From positions 9,517 through 16,786 of the forward strand of contig DFHY01000080.1 of NCBI GenBank assembly GCA_002371345.1: a stretch of DNA of 7,270 nucleotides, read 5' to 3'. Under the pieces are notes generated by a model. That model did not search any database. It had not been told where the DNA came from and was given only the letters and a program-made list of their open reading frames with translations. Below, piece by piece: positions 1 to 6,148 of the stretch; within the stretch, counting starts at the first letter, position 1, and every line of letters begins with the position of its first letter. Position numbers and translations under genes: made by a program. This stretch comes from Lachnospiraceae bacterium UBA3711. Lineage in GTDB: Bacteria; Bacillota; Clostridia; Lachnospirales; Lachnospiraceae.

Positions 1-738
1 TTCAACTACATGATCATGCAGGCATATGACTTCTATATGCTCTACAAGAAGTACAACTGCAGGATGCAGTTCGGCGGCGACGACCAGTGGTCGAACATGC
101 TGGCCGGGCGTGAGCTGATACGCAGGAAGATTCCGGGATCGGATTCAGAGGCCATGACCATCACGCTGCTCACCAATTCTGAGGGCAATAAGATGGGCAA
201 GACTGCCAGAGGCGCGGTGTGGCTCGACCCGGACAAGACAAGTCCGTTCGAGTTCTATCAGTACTGGAGAAATGTCGGCGACGCGGATGTTATTAAGTGC
301 ATGAAGCTGCTCACATTCCTTCCGCTGGAACAGATAAGCGAGTTCGGGAAGAAGGAAGGACAGGAGCTGAACAGTGTCAAGGAGGTTCTGGCTTATGAAC
401 TCACCTCCATGGTTCACGGCGAGGAAGAGGCAAAGAAGGCCCGGGACGGAGCCCGCAAGCTGTTTGCCGCAGGCGGGGCCAACACGGACGACCTTGAGGC
501 TGTCATGCTTGACCTGTCGGCTTTCCGCGATGCCAAGGTGGATCTGATAGGAGCTATGGTTGCGGCAAAGCTTGCGGTGAACCGCTCAGATGCCCGCCGT
601 AATATCGAGCAGGGAGGCGTCACGGTCGATGAAGTGAAGGTGACGGACGTGCATGCGCTGCTTGATCAGGATAAGCTGAAGAACGGGGGCGTCGTAATAA
701 GGAAGGGTAAGAAGAAGTTCGCGAAGGTCGCGCTCTGA
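1..738 (+). CDS. tyrS: Tyrosyl-tRNA synthetase, C-terminal part (5' end outside window)
   Basis: Class I aminoacyl-tRNA synthetase that charges tRNA-Tyr with tyrosine in the cytoplasm. The frame is open from base 1, so the start lies upstream. 245 codons are present; bacterial TyrRS is usually about 400-420 residues, so roughly 160 N-terminal residues, including the HIGH signature, are missing. Counting from the window start, a QAYDF segment (7-11) is followed by FGGDDQW (24-30), equivalent to the GGSDQW tyrosine/ATP-site motif of the Bacillus enzyme. KMGKT (64-68) is the KMSKS-type loop. The last ~65 residues contain the S4 RNA-binding domain (LAVNRSDARR then GGVTVDE), which binds the tRNA. 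The GGDDQW/KMGKT variant is, from memory, common in Clostridia. The gene stops 31 nt before alaS with no terminator between them, so the two are probably co-transcribed. The family call is very secure. Confidence 0.97.
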   Translation, partial: FNYMIMQAYDFYMLYKKYNCRMQFGGDDQWSNMLAGRELIRRKIPGSDSEAMTITLLTNSEGNKMGKTARGAVWLDPDKTSPFEFYQYWRNVGDADVIKCMKLLTFLPLEQISEFGKKEGQELNSVKEVLAYELTSMVHGEEEAKKARDGARKLFAAGGANTDDLEAVMLDLSAFRDAKVDLIGAMVAAKLAVNRSDARRNIEQGGVTVDEVKVTDVHALLDQDKLKNGGVVIRKGKKKFAKVAL

Positions 739-769
739 TGTTGTTTATAGAAGAAAGGTCGATTCGGAC

Positions 770-3409
770 ATGAAAAAATATGGCGTAAATGAACTGCGCA
801 GAATGTATCTTGAATTTTTTGAGAGCAAAGGGCATCTGGCGCTCCCGAGCTTCTCGCTCGTTCCGCATAATGACAAGAGCCTGCTCCTGATCAACGCCGG
901 CATGGCGCCGATGAAGAGCTGGTTTACAGGCGCGGAGACTCCTCCGAGGCGCAGGGTGACGACCTGCCAGAAGTGCATCCGCACAGGAGATATCGAAAAT
1001 GTCGGAAAGACAGCCAGACACGGTACTTTCTTCGAGATGCTCGGAAACTTCTCTTTCGGAGATTACTTCAAGAGAGAAGCTCTCAACTGGTCATGGGAAT
1101 TCCTGACGGAGGTAGTCGGACTCGACAAAGACCGCCTGTATCCGTCTGTATATGTGGATGACGACGAGGCATACGATATCTGGAATAAGGAGATCGGGAT
1201 TCCCGCGGACAGGATCTATCGTTTCGGCAAGGAAGACAACTTCTGGGAACACGGAGCCGGACCGTGCGGCCCCTGCTCCGAGATCTATTATGACCGCGGG
1301 GAGAAGTACGGCTGCGGAAAGAGCAGCTGCGCGCCGGGATGTGACTGCGACCGCTATATGGAAGTGTGGAATGATGTCTTTACCCAGTTTGAAAATGACG
1401 GCAAGGGCAACTACACACCCCTGGAGCAGAAGAATATTGACACCGGAATGGGACTTGAGCGTCTGGCGGTAGCATGTCAGGACGTCGACTCAATGTTTGA
1501 TGTGGATACTATCGTCGCCCTGCGTGACAAGGTATGTGAATCCGCGAATACCGAGTATCACGCTGACGAGAAGAAGGATGTGTCGATCAGGAGGATAGTT
1601 GACCACATCCGGTCGGCGACATTCATGATTTCCGACGGCATCATGCCGACGAACGAAGGCCGCGGCTATGTTCTGCGCAGGCTGATCCGCGGAGCTGCCC
1701 GCCACGGAAGACTACTGGGCATCGAGGGCGCATTTCTCTCAAAACTGTCGGGAACGGTTATCGAGACCTCAAAGGACGGATATCCTGAACTGGGAGAAAA
1801 GAGTGAGTTCATCTTCAAGGTCCTGTCACAGGAGGAGGAGAACTTCGACCGCACCATCGACCAGGGACTGTCTATCCTGTCCGATCTTGAGAAGAAGATG
1901 CTTGAGTCGGGAAGTACTGTGCTTGACGGACAGGATGCGTTCACACTGTACGACACCTACGGATTCCCGCTGGATCTGACGAAGGAGATCCTTGAGGAGA
2001 AGGGATATTCTGTAGACGAGGATAAGTTTGCCGCCTGCATGAAGGAGCAGAGAGACAGAGCCCGTGCCGCGCGCAAGACGACCAACTACATGGGAGCCGA
2101 CGCGACAGTCTACGATGAGCTTCCGGTTGAGCTTACTACTGAGTTTGACGGCTATGATCACCTTACGGATCCTTCTGTTATCACGGCGATTGCTGGTACA
2201 TCACAGGTGACGGAGGCGCTGACCGACGGCGAGAGAGGGACAGTCATCGTAGATAAGACGCCGTTCTACGGAACCATGGGCGGACAGGTCGGCGACCATG
2301 GGAAGATCATCGGCGCGGACGGCGAGTTTGAGGTTGAGGATACCATCCATCTGCGCGGCGGGAAGATCGGCCATGTCGGAAGGGTTGTCAAAGGTATGCT
2401 GAAAACCGGAGACAAGGTCACCCTGACGGTGGATGAGGCGCTTCGCAGGGCAACCGCCCGCAATCACTCGGCGACTCATCTGTGCCAGAAGGCGCTGAAA
2501 GAGGTTCTCGGAGCCCATGTGGAGCAGAAGGGATCATATGTTGACCCGTACAGGCTGCGTTTCGACTTTTCTCATTTCCAGGCGATGACGCCTGAACAGA
2601 TCCGTGAAGTCGAGGATATGGTAAATGAGAAGATCGAGGAGGCGCTTCCGGTTGTGACGGAGGTTATGTCTCTTGATGACGCCAAGAAGAGCGGAGCTAC
2701 GGCCCTGTTTGATGAAAAGTACGGCGAGAGTGTCCGCGTGGTTGAGATGGGAGAGTTCTCGAAGGAGCTGTGCGGAGGCACGCATGTAGGAAATACTTCC
2801 GAGATAAAGAACTTCAAGATCCTGTCTGAATCGGGGGTCGCGGCCGGTGTGAGACGTATTGAGGCCCTGACAGGAGATAATGTAATAAAGTATTACAGGG
2901 AGATGGAGCAGGAGGTCACGGCTGCCTCAGCGATGCTGAAGACCTCCAGGGCAGATATTCTTGAGAAGATATCCGCTCTGCTCTCTGAACTGAAGGAAGC
3001 TCATTCACAGATCGAAGCATTGAAGAGTGAAGCGGCGAAGAGCGCGATGGGCGACGTTTCGCAGGATGTGAAGGAGATCGGCGGAATCAAATTTGTTGCT
3101 TCGAAGATGGAAGGCGTGGATGCCGGAGGCCTGAGAGAACTCGGGGACAGCCTGAAGGACAAGCTCGGCGAGTGCGTTATAGTTCTGGCGTCGGTGAATG
3201 ACGGAAAGGTTCAGCTGATGGCTACCGCAACGGAAAAAGCTATGAAGGCAGGCGCGCACGCGGGCAATCTTATCAAAGGTATCGCGGGACTTGTCGGCGG
3301 AGGCGGAGGCGGCCGTCCCAACATGGCTATGGCCGGCGGAAAGGATTCGTCCGGGGTCGAAGCGGCCCTTGCTGAAGCCGAGAAGGTTCTTTCTTCACAG
3401 ATCGGATAA
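770..3409 (+). CDS. alaS: Alanyl-tRNA synthetase, full length
   Basis: Class II synthetase that charges tRNA-Ala and hydrolyses mischarged Ser- and Gly-tRNA-Ala. At 879 residues it matches the usual 870-880. The catalytic core opens with the conserved helix (NELRRMYLEFFESKGH) and PSFSLVPHNDKSLL. Motif 2 is RHGTFFEMLGNFSF (83-96) and motif 3 is GMGLER (226-231). The editing domain has the zinc-site residues H566/H570 (HSATH) and C668/H672 (CGGTH), nearly the same numbering as E. coli. A charged, probably coiled segment at about 710-770 leads to the C-Ala domain with a six-glycine run (843-848) and GRPNMAMAGG. Residues 182-193 carry an extra C-x4-C-x3-C-x-C cluster before the conserved CDRYMEVWN stretch; I recall this in other Clostridia and Bacteroidetes and infer metal binding. 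The start is the ATG at 770, with AGAAAGG (752-758) upstream. It follows tyrS and precedes the separate rpsU promoter. Confidence 0.99.
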   Translation: MKKYGVNELRRMYLEFFESKGHLALPSFSLVPHNDKSLLLINAGMAPMKSWFTGAETPPRRRVTTCQKCIRTGDIENVGKTARHGTFFEMLGNFSFGDYFKREALNWSWEFLTEVVGLDKDRLYPSVYVDDDEAYDIWNKEIGIPADRIYRFGKEDNFWEHGAGPCGPCSEIYYDRGEKYGCGKSSCAPGCDCDRYMEVWNDVFTQFENDGKGNYTPLEQKNIDTGMGLERLAVACQDVDSMFDVDTIVALRDKVCESANTEYHADEKKDVSIRRIVDHIRSATFMISDGIMPTNEGRGYVLRRLIRGAARHGRLLGIEGAFLSKLSGTVIETSKDGYPELGEKSEFIFKVLSQEEENFDRTIDQGLSILSDLEKKMLESGSTVLDGQDAFTLYDTYGFPLDLTKEILEEKGYSVDEDKFAACMKEQRDRARAARKTTNYMGADATVYDELPVELTTEFDGYDHLTDPSVITAIAGTSQVTEALTDGERGTVIVDKTPFYGTMGGQVGDHGKIIGADGEFEVEDTIHLRGGKIGHVGRVVKGMLKTGDKVTLTVDEALRRATARNHSATHLCQKALKEVLGAHVEQKGSYVDPYRLRFDFSHFQAMTPEQIREVEDMVNEKIEEALPVVTEVMSLDDAKKSGATALFDEKYGESVRVVEMGEFSKELCGGTHVGNTSEIKNFKILSESGVAAGVRRIEALTGDNVIKYYREMEQEVTAASAMLKTSRADILEKISALLSELKEAHSQIEALKSEAAKSAMGDVSQDVKEIGGIKFVASKMEGVDAGGLRELGDSLKDKLGECVIVLASVNDGKVQLMATATEKAMKAGAHAGNLIKGIAGLVGGGGGGRPNMAMAGGKDSSGVEAALAEAEKVLSSQIG

Positions 3410-3416
3410 ATTTTGT

Positions 3417-3446
3417 TTGACGTTGGTGCCATATGGGTGATATACT
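3417..3446 (+). promoter_or_regulatory. Sigma-A-type promoter for rpsU
   Basis: TTGACG (-35, 5 of 6 to consensus) at 3417-3422 and TATACT (-10, 5 of 6) at 3441-3446 are separated by 18 nt. The pair lies just after the alaS stop and about 70 nt before rpsU. Transcription would begin near 3453, giving a leader of about 62 nt. This suggests rpsU is transcribed independently of tyrS-alaS, although read-through from alaS is also possible because no terminator follows alaS. Prediction from sequence only. Confidence 0.65.
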
Positions 3447-3469
3447 TACCCACGTGCAGAAAACCCGGA

Positions 3470-3495
3470 CAGTTGGAGTGCACAATCCACAACTG
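3470..3495 (+). promoter_or_regulatory. Leader hairpin directly upstream of the rpsU ribosome binding site
   Basis: CAGTTGGA (3470-3477) can pair with TCCA (3486-3489) and ACTG (3492-3495), giving eight base pairs with a 2-nt bulge (3490-3491) and an 8-nt loop (3478-3485). An alternative 6-bp pairing uses CAGTTG (3470-3475) with CAACTG (3490-3495). The 3' arm ends on the first base of the Shine-Dalgarno run, so folding could affect ribosome access. A role in feedback control by S21 is inference. I do not recognise it as a named RNA family. Confidence 0.35.
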
Positions 3496-3505
3496 GAGGG
3501 AGGGG
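3495..3505 (+). promoter_or_regulatory. Strong ribosome binding site of rpsU
   Basis: The purine run GGAGGGAGGGG ends 9 nt before the ATG at 3515. It offers two overlapping registers for pairing with the 16S rRNA 3' end and is the strongest Shine-Dalgarno sequence in the window, which fits a highly expressed ribosomal protein. It decides the rpsU start. Confidence 0.85.
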
Positions 3506-3514
3506 AATTAAGGA

Positions 3515-3691
3515 ATGTCAAACATAATCGTTCGCGAGAATGAATCACTGGACAGCGCTCTGCGCCGCTTCAAGAGAAGCTGTGCGAAGGCCGGCATCCA
3601 GCAGGAGATTCGCAAAAGAGAGCATTATGAGAAGCCGTCCGTCAGACGCAAGAAGAAGTCTGAGGCAGCTCGTAAGCGTAAGTATAACTGA
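3515..3691 (+). CDS. rpsU: 30S ribosomal protein S21
   Basis: Small basic protein of the 30S subunit platform, which in bacteria helps the 16S rRNA 3' region recognise mRNA during initiation. The 58-residue translation begins MSNIIVRENESLDSALRRF and has the family pattern: an N-terminal beta strand, a helix with RRFKRSCAKAG, an EIRKREHYEKPS segment (31-42), then the Arg/Lys-rich tail RRKKKSEAARKRKY. Length and sequence fit Firmicutes S21. The ATG at 3515 is fixed by the strong purine run 9 nt upstream. The gene is bracketed by its own promoter (3417-3446) and a strong intrinsic terminator (3707-3739), so it looks largely monocistronic. No GatB/YqeY-domain gene follows it, although that is a common S21 neighbour in other Firmicutes. 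Confidence 0.97.
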   Translation: MSNIIVRENESLDSALRRFKRSCAKAGIQQEIRKREHYEKPSVRRKKKSEAARKRKYN

Positions 3692-3706
3692 CCCAGAGCG
3701 GTTCCG

Positions 3707-3739
3707 ATACCCCCGGCCACATCGGCCGGGGGTATTTTT
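3707..3739 (+). terminator. Rho-independent terminator after rpsU
   Basis: A perfect 12-bp stem pairs ATACCCCCGGCC (3707-3718) with GGCCGGGGGTAT (3724-3735). The loop is 5 nt (ACATC, 3719-3723) and the stem ends in a five-T run (3735-3739). It begins 16 nt after the rpsU stop. This should end most rpsU transcripts and separate rpsU from the metallophosphoesterase-scpAB group. Confidence 0.93.
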
Positions 3740-3763
3740 AAGGATATTCAGGGATTATAATGT

Positions 3764-4561
3764 ATGAGTACAATCAGACATTCTCATTATAATATATGCA
3801 GGCACCGCCATGCCTCAGAGAGCGCCGGAGCATTCAGGATCGCGGTCCTTGCCGACCTGCATAATCAGGTATACCGGTCGGATACGCGTTCGCTGATTAA
3901 GGCTGTACGGGATGAGAAGTGCGACGCGGTACTTTCAGCCGGCGACCTTGTATTGATGACGGGGGGGCATTTCGCGACGGATCAGGCAAGGGTACTCGTG
4001 TCAGCGCTTGCCGCTGAGGTACCGGTTTTTCTCTGTGACGGGAACCATGAGACGAAGATGAAGCGATTCCGCCCTCAGGAATACCAGGCATATGATGAGA
4101 GCATGAAAAACTGCGGCGCGGTATGTGTTCACAACGACAGCGCGGACGCCGAGCTTGGCGGAGTGAAGGTAAGGATAACCGGTCTGGAGCTTGATTACAG
4201 ATATTTCAGAAACAGGTACCGCATGCGTCTTGATGAAGGAAGCATTAAGGCTCTTGTGGGTGAAAGCCGCAGGGACCGCTTTCAGATCCTTCTGGCGCAT
4301 CATCCGAAGTACTTTGGCGAATACGCGAACTGGGGGGCTGACCTGGTTCTGTCAGGGCATCTTCACGGCGGAATAGTGAGACTTCCCTTTCTTGGCGGCG
4401 CGGTAAGCCCGGATCCTTCACTGCTTCCTCATTATGATCACGGTCTTTACGAGTCGGGGATCTCAAGGATGATAGTCAGCGCGGGCCTTGGGACGCATAC
4501 AATCAATATCAGAATTAATAATCCGGCCGAGCTTGTGATCGCGGATATAACTCTGAATTGA
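3764..4561 (+). CDS. Calcineurin-like metallophosphoesterase (YkuE/YaeI-type)
   Basis: Predicted binuclear metal-dependent phosphoesterase of 265 residues; the substrate cannot be told from sequence. All family motifs are present in order: DLH (D31, H33), GD (G60-D61), GNHE (G93-E96), an AHHP segment with the metal-ligand histidine (H179/H180), and GHLHGG (198-203). The spacing resembles the YkuE/YaeI group, but no Tat signal or membrane helix precedes the domain, so it is probably cytoplasmic. The ATG at 3764 is the only ATG before the first catalytic motif, and an in-frame stop (3758-3760) lies just upstream. Its ribosome site is weak (AGGG, 3750-3753). It starts 25 nt after the rpsU terminator, and its stop is 18 nt before the scpA ATG, so it probably leads that transcript. 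A run of seven G (3961-3967) lies between the GD and GNHE motifs; the frame stays open through it. Confidence 0.9.
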   Translation: MSTIRHSHYNICRHRHASESAGAFRIAVLADLHNQVYRSDTRSLIKAVRDEKCDAVLSAGDLVLMTGGHFATDQARVLVSALAAEVPVFLCDGNHETKMKRFRPQEYQAYDESMKNCGAVCVHNDSADAELGGVKVRITGLELDYRYFRNRYRMRLDEGSIKALVGESRRDRFQILLAHHPKYFGEYANWGADLVLSGHLHGGIVRLPFLGGAVSPDPSLLPHYDHGLYESGISRMIVSAGLGTHTINIRINNPAELVIADITLN

Positions 4562-4579
4562 GAACGGGATAGATTGGAC

Positions 4580-5437
4580 ATGGCAATAGAACTGAAACTT
4601 GACGCCTTTGAAGGGCCTCTGGATCTGCTCCTTCACCTGATCGAGAAGAATAAGGTCAGCATATATGATATCCCTATCGCCCTTATAACGGAGCAGTATA
4701 TGGAATACATAGACGCCATGACAGAGGCTCAGCTCCAGATGGACGTCATGAGCGAGTTTCTCGTGATGGCGGCTACTCTGCTGGATATAAAGTCACGTAT
4801 GCTGCTTCCTGCCGAGAAGGATGAGGAAGGCGAAGAGATCGACCCCAGAGAAGAACTCGTCAGACAGCTGCTGGAATACAAGACATACAAATACATGTCA
4901 TTTGAGCTTCGGGAGAGGGAGGAAACCGCCCAGGGAGTCTGGTACCGCAGGCAGTCTATACCGAGGCAGGTCCAGCAGTACCGCGAGCCGGTTGATCCTG
5001 ACGAAGTTCTGGACAAAGCGGGTGTGACGCTTCCGGGACTGTACAGGATTTTCCAGGAGGTTATGAAGCGCCGTGAGGATCTGCGTGATCCGATAAGGGC
5101 GGGGTTCGGGAAGATCGAGAAACAGCAGATCGACACGCAGGAAGCGATGCAGTTTGTGGAGAGATACATTATGAACCGCAGGCGGTGCACATTCCGCTCT
5201 CTGCTGATGCTTCGCGAAGGCCGCATGTATACGGTGGTTACTTTCCTGACGATTCTGGAGCTGATGAAGAGGGGACGTGTCTATGTCACGCAGGAGAGCA
5301 ATTTCGGAGAGATTAACATCGAGGCAAATGACCCGTCGCAGTGGAACGATGATGAAGATGACTTTATAAGTGAATGGTCGGAGGATTCCGATCTCGCGGA
5401 AGGGGATGAACATCCTGATGGGACAGCTGAAGCTTGA
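4580..5437 (+). CDS. scpA: Segregation and condensation protein A (kleisin)
   Basis: Kleisin subunit of the bacterial SMC-ScpAB condensin, which bridges the SMC heads and helps resolve and compact the replicated chromosome. The N-terminal signature FEGPLDLLLHLIEKNKVSIY (10-29) and the following DIPIALITEQYMEYI form the SMC-contacting region. The middle is charged and probably flexible. The C-terminal winged helix runs at about 216-249 (TFLTILELMKRGRV then SNFGEINIEA). An acidic tail rich in D and E follows, making the protein 285 residues against about 250 in B. subtilis. I chose the ATG at 4580 rather than the in-frame TTG at 4574, because family members begin a few residues before the FEGPLDLLL motif and GGGA (4566-4569) has better spacing to the ATG. 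It lies 18 nt after the metallophosphoesterase and 19 nt before scpB. Confidence 0.97.
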   Translation: MAIELKLDAFEGPLDLLLHLIEKNKVSIYDIPIALITEQYMEYIDAMTEAQLQMDVMSEFLVMAATLLDIKSRMLLPAEKDEEGEEIDPREELVRQLLEYKTYKYMSFELREREETAQGVWYRRQSIPRQVQQYREPVDPDEVLDKAGVTLPGLYRIFQEVMKRREDLRDPIRAGFGKIEKQQIDTQEAMQFVERYIMNRRRCTFRSLLMLREGRMYTVVTFLTILELMKRGRVYVTQESNFGEINIEANDPSQWNDDEDDFISEWSEDSDLAEGDEHPDGTAEA

Positions 5438-5456
5438 GGAAAGAAACGGGGAACTG

Positions 5457-6059
5457 ATGACAGTGGAGGAGGCTCCGGGACAGGTAGGCAGCGACGTTGT
5501 GTCGCTTAAGGCAGCTCTTGAGGCTATCCTGTTCTCAATGGGAGACTCGGTCGATCCTGAGACTATATCGCAGGCGCTTGGCGTCGGAGAAGAAGCGGTG
5601 CGGTCTGTTCTGGATGATATGGCCAGGGAATACGAGGAACCGGACAGGGGCATACGCATAATAAAGCTCGAAGGCAGATATCAGCTCGCCACAAAGAAGG
5701 AGCAGTATCCGGCGCTGATCCGTCTCGTGCGCCAGCCCAGGAAGATCAGCCTGTCCGATGTCGTCCTCGAGACGCTTTCGATCGTGGCGTACAAGCAGCC
5801 CGTGACGCGCTCCCAGATAGAAAAGATCCGCGGCGTCAGCTGCGATCATGCGATAAACCGTCTGCTGGAGTATGGGCTGATATGTGAAGCCGGAAGGCTG
5901 GAAGCGCCGGGCCGGCCAATACTGTTCGCGACAACCGAGGAATTTCTCAGACACTTCGGAACTGACTCGCTGGATGATCTTCCCAGGATCAGTCCGGTGA
6001 AGGTGGAGGACTTCAAAGCTCAGGCGGAGGAAGAAGCTAAGCTGAAGCTTGAAGTGTGA
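5457..6059 (+). CDS. scpB: Segregation and condensation protein B
   Basis: ScpB dimerises and binds the central part of ScpA in the SMC condensin. The 200-residue product has two winged-helix regions, at about 16-85 (LKAALEAILFSMGDSV) and 95-170 (SIVAYKQPVTRSQIEKIRGV). It also has the family signature GRPILFATTEEFLRHFG then SLDDLP, starting near residue 152, and a charged C-terminal tail. The start is uncertain. ATG 5457 gives a length close to B. subtilis ScpB (197) and has GGGGA five bases upstream. ATG 5418, preceded by GGAAGGGG (5398-5405), would add 13 residues and overlap scpA by 20 nt. ATG 5406 and GTG 5370 are less likely because the added residues look unlike the family. It is transcribed with scpA. 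Confidence 0.95.
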   Translation: MTVEEAPGQVGSDVVSLKAALEAILFSMGDSVDPETISQALGVGEEAVRSVLDDMAREYEEPDRGIRIIKLEGRYQLATKKEQYPALIRLVRQPRKISLSDVVLETLSIVAYKQPVTRSQIEKIRGVSCDHAINRLLEYGLICEAGRLEAPGRPILFATTEEFLRHFGTDSLDDLPRISPVKVEDFKAQAEEEAKLKLEV

Positions 6060-6148
6060 GAGCATCCCGCGGTGGGGAAACAGTGCGAAGCGGACAATTT
6101 CATTACTGTCTGTGCCGCCGGCTGCACGGCGGCGGATTGGAGGCCGGC
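6060..6148 (+). other. Intergenic leader between scpB and the XdhC-like gene, with possible hairpins
   Basis: This 89-nt gap is much larger than the 18-19 nt gaps upstream. It can form a small TCCC/GGGA stem (6065-6068 with 6075-6078), an ACAGTG/TACTGT stem with a GAA/TTC extension (6080-6109), and a GC-rich hairpin of GCCGCCG (6114-6120) with CGGCGGC (6127-6133) around a 6-nt loop. No T-run follows the last hairpin, so it is not a classical terminator. GGAGG (6139-6143) is the ribosome site of the next gene. I do not recognise a known riboswitch; a molybdenum-cofactor switch would make sense by context, but I could not match it. Confidence 0.3.

Noticed and set aside
739..769. Possible T-box or terminator between tyrS and alaS
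   Set aside because: Only 31 nt are available, with no stem or T-run; it holds just the alaS ribosome site.
620..1021. 133-codon minus-strand frame spanning the tyrS-alaS junction
   Set aside because: It is antisense to conserved parts of both synthetases and has no recognisable domain; a shadow frame.
3540..3767. 75-codon plus-strand frame overlapping rpsU
   Set aside because: It is out of frame with the clearly conserved S21 gene, runs straight through the terminator stem, and lacks a ribosome site at its start.
4898..5659. 253-codon open frame on the minus strand across scpA and scpB
   Set aside because: It is antisense to two clear genes, its translation is low-complexity Ser/Arg/Leu-rich with no family features, and it has no plausible ribosome site. 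Codon bias on the plus strand explains it.
6071..6110. Loose likeness to cobalamin-riboswitch words (GGGGAAACAGTG then ATTACTGT)
   Set aside because: The order and spacing of the conserved boxes do not fit, the region is far too short for the class, and the downstream gene has no B12 connection.
6056..6148. Upstream GTG start extending the XdhC-like protein by 31 residues, with a 4-nt overlap on the scpB stop
   Set aside because: The overlap looks like translational coupling, but there is no Shine-Dalgarno sequence, the extension is unlike family N termini, and ATG 6149 has GGAGG at good spacing.
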